DNA from: Margaritifera margaritifera
Lineage: Eukaryota > Mollusca > Bivalvia > Unionida > Margaritiferidae
Length of the DNA: 64,000 bases
Direction: 5' to 3'
Assembly (NCBI GenBank): GCA_029931535.1
Contig: JAQPZY010001664.1
Coordinates: forward strand, 3,812,501-3,876,500
Shown: piece after piece, positions 54,247-64,000 of the stretch
Numbering within the stretch: position 1 is the first letter of the stretch
How the letters are laid out: the number at the start of each line of letters is the position of its first letter
Translations under genes and position numbers: made by a program
The notes under the pieces: model-generated
What the model was told of the DNA's origin: nothing
Database searches by the model: none
The model's input: the letters and a program-made list of their open reading frames with translations, nothing else

Positions 54247-55109
54247 ATACAAATGATGCCAATCTGTCATCAGATATGGCCTTTGACTCTAAAAATAGAA
54301 AAACTTTGAATAACTTCTTTTATAAAGCTGCTTAAGAGAATTTGACCAAATTTGACAAAGCATGCTAGCTTAAAGATCTTTCACATTTATAGAAATGATG
54401 CCATTCCACCATCAGATATGGTGGCTATTACTTAAAGTAGGACAATATTTTTACAACTTTATTTTTAAAAAAGCACTTAACAGAATTTGACTATCTCTGA
54501 CAAAGTATCCTGCAATAGAGGCCTTTCAATATTTGACAAATGATGTTGATGTGTTATCAAATATGGATGAAGGTATAAAAACTGAAGAAACCTTGAAACA
54601 ATGATTTCATAACATATGCAATCAACAGCATTGGAAGAAATTTCTATAGAAAGCATCCTATTGATCCAGACTTTTGGCAAACTGCATTTGGCTATTGGGC
54701 AGATGTCAGCTGGGTGAGCAATCTCAGGCCCACTGGGCCTCAGTGGCCATATTTCACATCAAATTGATTTGGGCCACCAGTTGATGATGATGAGGATTGT
54801 GGTGATGACAACAATAATGATTAAATGGGGAAGAAGGAGGATTAGGAGGACAGATATTATGCAGATTATCGTAATAACAGCAATACAGTAAAATCCGGTA
54901 AATACTACATTGTGGTTTCAATCTTATTATCTTCATGGATTTGACAATTTATCTGTTGTCACTTTGGGGGAAAATATTTCATGGACTGATAAAGTGAAGG
55001 AAAATCTACTAATCCATGAATATTTGTTGGCATTACATAATTGTTCAACATAAAATGGTGAAAGTTGGCTTACAGTTATACATTAAAAGCACAGTAACAT
55101 AACCTGTTT

Positions 55110-56530
55110 TTTAGTCCCCTGATGCTAAAGTGAGGGTACATTGAAATGGTCTCTGTCTGTCTGTGCTTTCTTCCATCTGTCTGCCTTCTGAAGGCTCTAT
55201 TAGCATACACAGTTATTATTATGTTTGAACAAATTTGCTATGCAGCTTCATAGCAACAAGAGTTTGGAATAGTTTGATGATGAACTCATTTTGCACATAT
55301 TTCCTAGAGTTATGGTCTTTGATCATCTTATTGTTGACATTGCCTATGCACAACCTTGTGGACACTCCTGAATCCAGTTTTCATTTGATTTTAAACAAAT
55401 CTGCTGTGAAGCTTTATCTCAGCAAGAGCTTAGATGAGTTCACTGACGAGCACATATATTTCTTAAAGTTATGGCCCTTGATCATCTTAGCAATGGCGTA
55501 GCTAATACAGAAGCTTGTGAGCACACTCTAGCTTCCATATTTATAATTAGATTTCAACCGGATTTGCTGTGAAACTTCATCTCAGCAAGAGCTTGGATGA
55601 ATTTAAAGATGTTCTGCTTATGTTTCTTAGAGATATGACCTTTTGATCATCTTAAAATTGGCATTGCTAATGCACTGACTGTGAACATTCTTCTGTTTCC
55701 ATTTGATTTAAACCAAATTTGCTGTGAAGCTATTGTTACGACTCTATGGTCTAAGAAAAATGTAACAGAAAGAAAGTGAAACCAACAAATCAAGTAAAAA
55801 TCAACAAGCAATTTATTACTAGATAATTAAATGAAAAAATCAAAAAGTCACTTACAGTAATGTGTTTTGAAATCCTAATAATCCAATAAGAATGATTGTT
55901 CTAATCACAAGTCCTAAATATAGAATGTTCCGAATTCACGGCTGTGTCCTTGAATGTTATGATGTGCCAATGGTCTCCAAGGTCCTGATGTACTAGTAAT
56001 CTTTGATGTGCTGATGTCAAAATGAAGTATTCCAAAATATCTGAATAAGTTCACTTAAATTCCAAAATCATTAATTAAAAATCCAAAATCCAAAAGTTTA
56101 TGAGCACTGTTATAATCCAATGAATATTTAAAATAATTCCTCTCTTAGAATTTGTAATGAATTTTCACAACTGTAATAGCTCTTTACAAGACTGATGGTA
56201 ATGTCAAAACTGAATAAATGTCCACCAAACATGGCATATATAAAGATTGGTCACATGACAGAATGTTCTAGAACATGTGTCATCTTAATGGAATTTTACT
56301 TGTAAACAAAATTCAACCTTGACCTTCAAATTGAGAAAACATATTGATCAAAACAACCTAATTCAAGGACACTAGTTAAACATGTTTTTCCTGATAGACA
56401 TAAAGATTTAAGCAAATATTAAAGTGAAGAAACATTTATAATTTCCTAAAATATTTATAATATTATATAAACATCATACATAACACTATATCTCAGCAAG
56501 AGCTAATATCTGAACAAGAGTTTGATGGAT
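55110..56530 (+). mobile_element. Family D repeat array, split by a solo LTR
   Basis: Head TTTTTAGTCCCCTGATGCTA with AGTGAGGGTACATTG, then CTGTCTGTCTGTGC. Units of about 170-180 bp: AAATTTGCTRTGAAGCTTCA, TCTCAGCAAGAGCTTGGATG, TATTTCTTAGAGTTATGGCC, TTGATCATCTTANAATTGGC, ATTGCTAATGCA, GTGAACACTCTNGCTTCC. Three units before 55730; a fourth is cut by the LTR and resumes at 56486. The 88-codon frame at 55235-55501 is read-through. Confidence 0.75.
55734..56485 (-). mobile_element. Solo LTR, 752 bp, CTAT duplication
   Basis: Begins TGTTACGACTC and ends CATACATAACA, so termini are TGTTA...TAACA. CTAT flanks both sides (55730-55733, 56486-56489). Joining the flanks restores the family D unit, GCTGTGAAGCTATATCTCAG, almost as in 55402-55421. 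Its start on the plus strand, complemented, matches the 3' end of the LTR at 7624-8491 (CTGTTACATT...TAACA), so the proviral orientation is probably minus. On the minus strand AGTAATAAATTGC near 55810 could be the polyadenylation signal. It arose by LTR-LTR recombination from a full element. Confidence 0.88.
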
Positions 56531-56599
56531 TTTTGATCAATGTAGCATTGGAATCCTAGTGACCTTTGAACATTCTAGAATTCACATTTGTATATTCTA

Positions 56600-56615
56600 C
56601 CCCCCCCCCCCCCCC
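56600..56615 (+). repeat. C16 homopolymer
   Basis: Sixteen C in a row, third long G/C run in the window. Confidence 0.95.
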
Positions 56616-56639
56616 GATTTCCCCTAACATATTGTAATC

Positions 56640-56799
56640 CTAATATCTATCCATCTGTCTATCCTTTCATCAGGCACACAATCTCATTAGCACAACTAAT
56701 CATGCAGTTTTTCATGGATTGCCATGTAACTTAGTAAATGCATGCATTATTGTCATTACCTGAAGATGTGCATATTGGCAAATAACTTTGCTTCCGCAA
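56640..56799 (+). repeat. Family E repeat unit (left part)
   Basis: CACACAATCTCATTAGCACA, ACTAATCATGCAG, GATTGCCATGTAACTTAGTA and TACCTGAAGATGTGCATAT. The array resumes at 63545 beyond element A4. Confidence 0.75.
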
Positions 56800-57361
56800 T
56801 TTTTAGCTCATAGACCAGAAGAGCTTTTGAGATGGCCTGTTGTCCATCGTGTCCATTAGCACAAGTTTGTTATTGTTACATCTCCTAAATTTTCTTGGAC
56901 TTGATCCTAAATGAAAATGGTGCTGCTTGGACATCCAATATGGCTGCCACAGCCATCTTGCAAATCTTGTTATTGTTACTGCTCTTGAATGGATCGTCAT
57001 ATCAACATGAGGTTTTCACGATTATGATGTTTAGTTGGTCGTAAATGAAAAAGGTGCTGATCTGATGTCCAGTATGGCCACCATGGCAGCCATCTTGAAA
57101 ATCTTATCTCAACACCTCCTGAATGGAAAGTCAGATCAACAAGGGGTTTTTACCAGAAGACTTTTTATGATATGATCCAAATGAAAATGGTACTGCTTGG
57201 ACATCTCATGTGGCAGTCACAGTGGCCATCTTGAAAATCTTGTTATCACTACTCCTCCAGAATGGTAAGTCAAATTGACATATAGTTCTGACCACAAGAC
57301 TTCTTATGATTTCTAGATCATCCTAATGCAAATGGTGCCACTTGGGGTTTTCACTAAAAGA

Positions 57362-57475
57362 TTTATGGTTTTTGTTTTTGTAGGTTTTAACATATTATTG
57401 ACTATATCATGCTGAGGTAATGGGAGGTAAGTGCTTTTCCCAAGGACACACAGAATCAGCCCACTTAGAGGATTG
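57362..57475 (-). mobile_element. Truncated SINE, minus strand
   Basis: On the complement: a CTTGGGAAAAGCACTTACC stretch, CTCAGCATGATATAG, AATATGTTAAAACC and a TACAAAAAC tail: the 3' two thirds of the SINE seen at 7082 and 46512. The tRNA-like head is missing. Confidence 0.65.
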
Positions 57476-57617
57476 TCATGAAAGTTTGCACACACATTCA
57501 TCCTAAGGTCTATTTGGTTCATAATGAAAATGGTGCCACTCGGATATAAAATATAGCTCTCACAGCAGCCATCTTAAAAATCACATTTTTAATAGCATTA
57601 ATACCTTAATTCTTCAT

Positions 57618-58990
57618 ATGAGTGCCAAAAAGAGAAAAAAAAATCATGATCCCAGTCAGATTCCTTTGTCATATCCAGCATACAGAATACCCAGTAGTGA
57701 GTCTTCCTTTCACCCCATGGAATCATGGAGAGAGGCCATAGATCTTTTCCATCCCCTTCGGCCTTTTCCAACAAATTGGAGGCAGGCCACTGCTCACCTC
57801 CTAGATCATTAAGAAGGGATCATCAATCCTGTTCTTAAAGTAGGAAAGATCAGAGGGTTAGTCCCATTGCCCGACATGAGCAGTTATGGGACAATGAAAC
57901 CTCCATTTTATGGTCTCCTTTTCCAGAGATGGAAACCAGGACGGAAAGTACTGTCTCAACTCAAGAGCAAGGTCAGGATGATGATGCCATTTCAATTCTG
58001 ACAGACTCAAATGAGTTTCTTGAAGAGGAGGATGAGGTAGGCTCTTCCCTTCCATTATGGTCCCCTACTTCATCCCATCTTTTGGATCAGGTGATGGAAG
58101 AGGAGTAAATCTGGCCTTTTGATAAGGGTTAAACAAGGTTTATCACCTCCTTCCCCCAGAGCTGTGTCCAATGCCATTGGGAGCTGAGGACACTAGGATT
58201 CTCTCTAGTTTGAAGAGACTTTATGGGGCACATTCTTGGTAAGATCTTCAGTTGCTCCCACACTCAGTGATGGTTTGGGAGCTTACTCTGAGGTTTTCTT
58301 TGGGCCTGGAAGCTGCCAGACAGCAGAAGGAGTGATCTGTCTCCTCTTTTGTGCTTTGGCTGCTGGTTTCACCTCTAGTTATTGGGTTCATTCTCCTGCT
58401 TGGCCTCTTTAGAGGTGCCAGGTGTGTGTGTGTGTGTGGGGTGCTTCCCAGCTGGGTATATCAGCTGGGATCCTGGCTCATTTCCCGTCAAATCTTTAGA
58501 GGTCTTGGAACTAAAGACCAGAACCCTGGTCACAATAGCCTCACATGCTGATGTCATTTTGGCAGCCTCCTTCAGTTTGTTGAAAGAGGAATCATTGTCT
58601 CCAACCACTTTACATCGCTTGTTGGATGCTGTGCCTTAAGTGTCCAGGCATGCACTCTCAGTGTCCATGGCACTGTCTGCAGAGCTTCTCCACCTCTGTG
58701 GAGATGCCACTCTGGAAACTTACAAGGTTTCGCTGTACCACAGCAAAAACCTGTTGAGGACTGCACTGCTTCATGTGGAGACACTCTTTGAAGGTCTAAT
58801 CTCTCCATGGCATCACAAGATTTGAGGGACCAACAACACTGGTCTCTGGCCATCACTCTAGGTCCCTCTAAACTGGCCAAGAAGTGCACCCACCCTGATT
58901 GGTTGATGAGACCTCCTCCTAAGTTTTTCAAACAGGGTCAACTTCAATCTGCCCCAGTTCAAACTCCCTCCCACCTGTCCTTCCCTGGAT
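57618..58990 (+). pseudogene. DIRS-like Gag region
   Basis: Frames in order: 57618-57812 begins MSAKKRKKNHDPSQIPLSYP; 57930-58109 (59 codons) begins METRTESTVSTQEQGQDDDA and is very acidic with EFLEEEDEVG; then scattered Leu/Ser-rich pieces to a C-terminal PPPKFFKQGQLQSAP at 58910. A basic N-terminus, acidic middle and Gly/Pro/Gln-rich end are usual in DIRS Gag proteins, which pack the RNA. Assignment rests on position more than on sequence motifs. Confidence 0.5.
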
Positions 58991-59309
58991 GAGGTGTTTA
59001 TAGGGGCCAAGAGAGAAAGTCTCCAGACTCCTTCTCTTCCCAAATTAGGGAGGTAGTCAGCCCTAGGGCCTGACTAGCCCTCAGGCATAACCGACTCTGT
59101 ATGGGTCTTTTCCACATTAAAGAAAGGTTACTGGCTTCGTTTCTTGGAACTTTCTCACCTTTTGCAGACACCCATTTCCATTCACTAGTCCAAACTGCTA
59201 TATCTAAGGGAAGAGTTGTGCACCCTTCTATGGAAGGGTGCTGTAGAGTGTGGCAAATGATCAAAGTCAGAGTTTCTATTCCAGGGTCAAGAAAAGGTAG
59301 AAAGGTCGA

Positions 59310-59890
59310 TTCATAATCTATCTTTCCATCTTAATAAATTTATTCGGGAAGAACATTTCAAAATGGAGACAAACACCTTGGTCAGCAATGCCATAAGATC
59401 CAGTGACTGGGTGGCCTCCATAAATCTTCAGTAAATGCACCTTCACATCCCCATCTTTCTGTCCGACAAGAAATACGTCCGGTTTTGTATGGGCCAGGAA
59501 GTGTTACAATTTTGGGCTCTTCCATTTGGCTGGCTTCCACCTCCAGAGCCTTCACCCCAGACAGGATTGCAAAATCAGATCCCCTAGAAATACTTCATTT
59601 GCATCCTATCCCAGTTTCTGTTTTTAGCAAACTGCAGACCACACAAGGACCCGCTATCAGCTTGGACCCCCCCTGGTATCAATCAGTACTGATTTCTGAC
59701 TGGAGTCCCACTCATTCTGTACACAGATGCATCAAATTTTGGATGGGGTGCTCACCTGGAGCCAGAGGGGGTAGGTCTTCAGGGACTATGGTCTCAAGAA
59801 GAATACCCTTCATATCAACAATCTGGAAATGCAGGTAGTGTTTCTAGTCCTACAGGAGTGTCAGTCTCATAAGGCATTGTTGCTTTATGA
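59310..59890 (+). pseudogene. DIRS-like reverse transcriptase and RNase H region
   Basis: Reading across frames: LNKFIREEHFKMET, then DWVASINLQ (motif A, D replaced in this copy), LHIPIFLSDKKYVRFCMGQE, QFWALPFGWLPPPEPSPQTG (the 'F.ALPFGL..AP..FTK' block), and LILYTDASNFGWGAHLEPEG, the RNase H-type TDAS..GWGA motif. In functional relatives this enzyme copies element RNA into DNA. Motif C (YXDD) is not identifiable. Confidence 0.82.
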
Positions 59891-60559
59891 TTGCCTCGTG
59901 TAATTGTAGTATACCTCAGACATCAAGGAGGTACACATGCTGTTCTCTTTGCATGGAAGTCTGGAACCTCCTTTGATAGGTAGTATTGGAGATTACTCTT
60001 GGGGTCTGCCATATTCTAGGCAAAAGGAATATCATGGCAGACAGCCTGTCCAGAGGAGGCCGTGTGGTCCTTATGGAATGATCTCTGCACCAGATGGACT
60101 TGTTTGCTATGAGACTGAACAATAACCTCATTCTTTATGTTTCTCCAGTGCCAGATCAGAGGGCCTGGGCAGTGGACATTTTCAGTCTGTAGTGGGATCA
60201 TCGTATGCTTACACCTTAATACCTTTCAAGATAATTCCAATTGTTCTCCACCAAGTCAGGATCTCTGTGTCTTTAGTCATCCTGATAGTCACCCTCTGAC
60301 CCCAATGGTTGTGGTTCAGCTCTCTATTCGACCTGTTTGTAGACTAGCCCAGGAGATTATGCGGGAGGAGGGACCTGGTGTTGTAGCACAGGTGTCTCTC
60401 CTACACAACAGTCAACAGATTCACCACTTTCACACTTGACTCATCTCAAACAATCAATCTGCCAAGACTGATTTTCGAGCAAGGTTGCAACTGCATTGCC
60501 CAGGCTCAGAGGCAATCTACTTCAAAAGTTTACAGTGCAAACAAAGAATCATCTCTAAT

Positions 60560-61330
60560 TGGCGCAGTAGGAAATGTGTTGATCATATCTGTACCCCTTG
60601 ATACAGTTGCAGATTTTCTTCTGTTCCTTTTCAAGCAAAGAGAATGTTCTGTATCTACCATTAACGGCTATACAGTAGCCCTTTTTCATACTCTCAAGGT
60701 CTCTGTGGGTTCTGCTATTGGGTTGGAGCCTCACCTTTCTGATTTAATCCAGTATTTTGAGTTTCAGAGACTCGTATTTCATGCCTTAAAGACTAGATGA
60801 AACCTTTTGTGTGTTCTTTTGGAATTATGAAAATCCCCCTTATTAACCTTGAGTGAAGTTTCTGTTTGAGAACCTTACCCTTAAATCAGTCTTCTTTCCT
60901 TAGCGTCAGTAAGGAGAATGAGTGAAATTTGTGCCTTGTCAGTGGAAAAAAGTTGTTTATGGTTCAGTGGTAACTAGAATTCAGTTTTCACTTTGCCAAC
61001 CTTGGTTTTTGGCTAAAAATCAGCTACCCTCAGTAGCTCTTGTTTCTGTTGAGATCCCAAGTCTCAGTAGTATATGTGCTGAGGATGATCAGTATAGGCT
61101 GCTTTGTCCAGTTAGGGCCTTAAGGATTTATTTGACTTCCTCTAGAAAGAGAAGGAAGGGTCATAATCATCTCTTTCTCCCTCTCAAGGGGTTCCTCTGA
61201 TATTTTGGTGGCCACTATTTCCAGGTGGATTGTGCTCACTATCAAGAGAGCTTATCAGTCCCTCACTGAGAGGACCTTTCTTTCATGAGAAATAAAGCCC
61301 ATGAGATTAGGGCAATTGCTGTATGTTATG
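60560..61330 (+). pseudogene. DIRS-like tyrosine recombinase region
   Basis: Reading 60576-60800: VADFLLFLFKQRECSVSTIN then GYTVALFHTL (the SAM-like N-terminal domain, 'L..FL..L....S..TI..Y.SAI'). Reading 60922-61200: QPWFLAKNQLPS, then VEIPSLSSICAEDDQYRLLC and PVRALRIYLTSSRKRRKGHN with LFLPLKG ('LCPVRALR.Y...T...R.....LF'). The catalytic Arg/His/Tyr set cannot be confirmed because the frame breaks at 61200. These enzymes integrate a circular cDNA without duplicating the target. Confidence 0.82.
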
Positions 61331-61644
61331 ACTACTTGATTCACTCCTTTTTGGATGATGCCATGCAAGCCACCTTCTGGTGGTCTCTCTCTACCTTTTC
61401 ATCCTTTTACCTTTGATCTTTGGCACACCAGTGCAGAGGCATTTATTGGGTACTGTTGTGTCAGAACAACATGTGTCCAAGCCATCTACTATCTTGCAAT
61501 GGGAACACTTTTACAGTAAGAGTAAGTGCATTTTTTCTTACTTTAGTTTTTTTTTTTTTTGAGGTCATCAGCCTCCCTCATAACTGGTAAATTCAGCAGC
61601 AATGCAATAGCAGTAGGTATTGTATTATTGCTATTAAAATGTAG

Positions 61645-61668
61645 GGGGGTTGGGGGTTTGGGGGGAGT
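61645..61668 (+). repeat. G-rich tract, possible quadruplex
   Basis: Three runs of five or six G separated by TT and TTT (61646-61667), located between the recombinase region and the terminal inverted repeats of the DIRS-like element. Confidence 0.8.
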
Positions 61669-61673
61669 AAAGT

Positions 61674-61960
61674 ATAAAATTAATTTTAATTATGTAATAC
61701 TTACCTGCTACTGTTGAAAAGATTCCCTCCTCCCACCCCACTCTTGTGTTTTGTAGTCTTAGTCCAACTCAAAAGAGGAATATATTCTGTATGTTGGCTG
61801 TGACTAAGGAATTAGACTGGAATCATGTTCTTTTTTTTTCTGACCCACCAATTACTGCTTGAAGGGTGGGATATTTAGCTTCGACTGGGGATTTAGCATC
61901 CCAGAAAACCAATGCAATAGTAGCAAGTAAGTATTACATAATTAAAATTAATTTTACCTC
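61674..61960. repeat. Inverted repeat pair at the 3' end of the DIRS-like element
   Basis: Left arm 61676-61718 (ATTAATTTTAATTATGTAAT then ACTTACCTGCTACTGTTG) and right arm 61913-61958 (its complement with about two differences). DIRS elements have inverted terminal repeats, but normally one at each end; here both lie at the right end. Confidence 0.8.
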
Positions 61961-61965
61961 CCAAA

Positions 61966-63430
61966 AACTTTATATCGCTACTCCTCCTGAATGGGTGGGC
62001 ATATCAATGTAAAAGACTTCTTAAAATGTCTAATTGTTCCTAAATGAAATGGTGCCAATCTGACATCCAATATGACTGCCATGGCAGCAATCTTGAAAAT
62101 CGTATCACTGTTCCTCTTGAATGGAGAGTCATATTGACGTGGGGTTTTTGATGATAAGGCTTGTGATGTTTGGTTGGTCCAAAATGAAATTGGTGCCAAT
62201 CTGACCATTAATATGACCGCCATGGTGGCCATATTGAAAATCTTCTTATTGATACTCCTGCTTGATGCATGCCCATATCATTTCACCAAAAGATTTCTTA
62301 TTGGGTTTACATGGTCCTCTATGAGAATACAGCTGATCTAACATAACATTCAGTATGGTCAACATGGCAGCCATCTTGAAAATCTTATTATGGCTATTCC
62401 TCCTAATGGAAAGTCAGATTGACAGGAGATTTTCACTGGAAGAATTCTTATTATCTCTAGTTGATACTAAATGAAAATTATGCACCACAGCAGCCATCTT
62501 AAAAATTATGTTAATATCATTCCTCCTGAATGGAAAGTTATATTGACATTGGATTTTTACCAGAAGACTTTTTATGTTATCTAGTTGGTATTAAATGAAA
62601 ATTGTGTTGAGTATGGCCTTCACAGTGGCCATATTGAAAATCTTGATATTACCACTTCTGAATGGAAAGTCATTTCAACATTGGGTTTTCACCAAAAGAC
62701 TAATTATGATGTCTAGCTGAACCTAAGTCAAAATGGTGCCAATCTGACTTCAGATATGGCCTCCATTATGGCCATTTTGAAAGTCTTGTTCTCATTACTC
62801 CTCCTGGATGGTTATCAACATGAGGTTTTCACCAAAAGACTTATCATAATGTCTAGTTGGTAATAAATAAAATTGGTGCTGATCTGACATCCAACATGGC
62901 CACTATGGCAGCTATCTTGAAAATCTTGTTATTGCTACTTATCCTGAATGGATGATCAGATTGACTTCTTGAGGTGTCTTGTTGAATCTAAGTTAAAATT
63001 TAACCGATCTTAGGCCCAATATGGCCATCATTGTGGCTATCTTGAAAATCTTATTATTGCTACTCCTTCTGAAGGGATAGTCGTGTTGACATTGGGTTTT
63101 CACAAAAGATTTCATATGATATCTAGTTGATCTGATATGAAAATGGTGGTAATCCTAATCCAATATAGCCACCATAATGGCCATCTATAAAACCTTGTTT
63201 CACTACTTCTCCTCAATGGATGGTCACATTGAGATGGGATTTTCACCAAAAGTCTTCTGATGATATCTATTTGGTCTGAAATGAAAATCTTGGATGGTCA
63301 TATTGAGATGGGGTTTTCACCAAAAGACTTTTTTTATGATGTCAAGTTGGTCCTAGATGAAAATAGTGCAGATCTTATGTCTAATATGGCTACCGTGGTT
63401 GCCATCTTGAAAATCTTGCTATTGCTGAAC
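61966..63430 (+). repeat. Family A unit array, right part of A4
   Basis: About nine to ten units of roughly 150 bp with CAATCTGACATCCAATATG, GCAGCCATCTTGAAAATCTT, TATTGCTACTCCTCCTGAAT, GGATTTTCACCAGAAGACTT and TATGATGTCTAGTTGGTCCT. The frames at 61978-62232 and 63260-63550 are read-through of units. Confidence 0.8.
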
Positions 63431-63544
63431 AATATCAGAGATGGTTTCAACAGTCAGAAGTTGAAAAGAACAAATGATCTTATATTGGATTCCTGGAAAT
63501 TCTTTTCGGTCAGTAGAGCACCAGTCCCTTTGAGGAAGCTTTGT

Positions 63545-64000
63545 TGTTAGAGTTATTGCCCTTTTTTGTCTTGTAGCTTAATGCGTTGTATGACACAATC
63601 ACGTTAGCGCAACTAATCCTGCAGGTTTTGATGGATTGCCTTGAAACTTAGTAAATATTATGGTCTTGACCTGAAGATGCATATCTCAACAAATCACTTT
63701 GCTCATGCAATTTATTTTGCAGCTATTGCCCTTTATGTCTTGTAGCTGAATGTAGTGACTGACACAATCTCGTTAGCACAACTAGTCCTGCATTTGGTTT
63801 CTATGAAACTTTGTAAATATTAAAGGTACCAATTGAATATACAGATATCATCAAATCACTCTGGTCCTGATATTTTTTTTATGTTAATGCTCTTTTTTTC
63901 TTGTTGCTCAATGCAGTGTACAACACAACCTCATTAGCACAACTAGTCCCACAGTGTTTGATGGATTGGCATGAAACTTGATAAATATTATGGTCTTGAC
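63545..64000 (+). repeat. Family E repeat array, continues past window
   Basis: Nearly three units of about 165 bp: TTATTGCCCTTTTTTGTCTT, GTAGCTTAATGCGTTGTATG, ACACAATCACGTTAGCGCAA, CTAATCCTGCAGGTTTTGAT, GGATTGCCTTGAAACTTAGT, AAATATTATGGTCTTGACCT, GAAGATGCATATCTCAACAA. It joins by homology to 56640-56799. Confidence 0.78.

Larger units (their letters stand above)
51260..54740 (+). mobile_element. Family B tandem-array element B3, split by hAT
   Basis: Head TTTAGCTTACCTGGCTGCAG begins only 16 bp after the splice donor at 51243. About nine diverged 140-bp units up to 52460, then a 1786-bp insertion (52461-54246), then about three more units and a tail, GTCAGCTGGGTGAGCAATCT then GGCCCACTGGGCCTC. 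The pre-tail CATATGCAATCAACAGCATT then AGAAAGCATCCTA matches B1 (18842-18890), so B1 and B3 are the same element type. Confidence 0.82.
57585..61965 (+). mobile_element. DIRS-like tyrosine-recombinase retrotransposon, decayed
   Basis: About 4.4 kb inserted between AGCCATCTTAAAAATC and TTTATATCGCTACTCC, which join to restore a family A unit. Order on the plus strand: Gag-like (57618-58990), reverse transcriptase and RNase H (about 59310-59880), recombinase (about 60560-61330), then a 3' region with inverted repeats. This Gag-RT-RH-YR order, and the absence of any target duplication or LTRs, define DIRS-type elements. Many stops and shifts; no intact ORF. GC content is visibly higher than in the surroundings. 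Confidence 0.85.
56800..63540 (+). mobile_element. Family A element A4, carrying SINE and DIRS insertions
   Basis: Head TTTTTAGCTCATAGACCAGA at 56800, then GAGATGGCCTGTTGTCC; body units to 57584; DIRS-like insertion 57585-61965; further units to 63430; pre-tail GATGGTTTCAACAGTCAGAA; tail TTTTCGGTCAGTAGAGCACC then AGTCCCTTTGAGG. Without the insertion A4 would be about 2.3 kb, twice the length of A1-A3, through a larger unit number. It is itself inserted in a family E unit. Confidence 0.8.

Noticed and set aside
57858..59264. Several minus-strand frames of 60-120 codons
   Set aside because: They are shadows of the GC-richer DIRS-like element, whose recognisable motifs are all on the plus strand.

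Overview
This window is an AT-rich, intron-rich animal nuclear sequence, most likely from a mollusc and probably a bivalve. The grounds are: coding signal confined to short exons with GT/AG borders separated by introns of up to about 22 kb; tRNA-derived SINEs; DIRS-type, hAT, pogo, mariner and LINE retro/transposon remains; and arrays of 140-170 bp units with heads reading TTTTTAGCTCACCTGG or similar, a kind of repeat I know from mollusc genomes. The taxon is an inference. There are no operons, rRNA genes, CRISPR arrays or functional tRNA genes.

One host gene seems to run left to right through the first 51 kb. Seven short exon candidates (3707-3811, 8540-8602, 17502-17612, 17866-17979, 25327-25519, 48155-48472, 50678-51243) lie on the plus strand. 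The last two in particular read like the stalk region of the giant AAA+/RING ubiquitin ligase RNF213. Splice phases agree at every junction from 8602 onward if one base is removed from an AAAA run at 17922-17925. That base is either an assembly error or a real frameshift. At least one exon is missing between 3811 and 8540, and the RING end of the gene lies beyond 51.2 kb or outside the window.

The introns are stacks of mobile elements. 3.8-8.5 kb: two copies of one LTR face away from each other; the left copy holds a tRNA-Leu-like SINE, which itself holds a nearly intact 2.4 kb ZBED/hAT transposon with perfect 15-bp TIRs and 8-bp target duplication. 10.7-13.3 kb: a 5'-truncated LINE. 13.3-17.0 kb: three tandem-array elements of family A. 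18.0-19.0 kb: a family B array. 19.7-21.2 kb: a hAT fragment and a mariner pseudogene. 24.0-27.3 kb: three LINE remnants. 27.4-28.5 kb: a deleted pogo/Tigger element. 29.3-39.1 kb: a cluster of broken hAT copies, a piggyBac fragment and a 2.1 kb foldback-type hAT-like element. 39.3-40.5 kb: another LINE. 43.2-44.3 kb: a DIRS/Ngaro-type reverse transcriptase remnant. 46-48 kb: a SINE and family C repeats. 49-55 kb: family B arrays, one split by a 1.8 kb hAT-like insertion. 55.1-64 kb: families D, E and A with a solo LTR inside D and a 4.4 kb DIRS-like retrotransposon inside A.

The most informative feature is how precisely the nesting can be read. Several insertions have recognisable empty sites elsewhere in the window, so order of arrival can be worked out from this sequence alone. 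The tandem-array elements (families A and B), whose heads and tails are complementary and whose bodies are arrays of about 150 bp units, are the best candidate for a poorly described mobile system here. All family names and motif calls come from reading translations by eye; no database search was possible.
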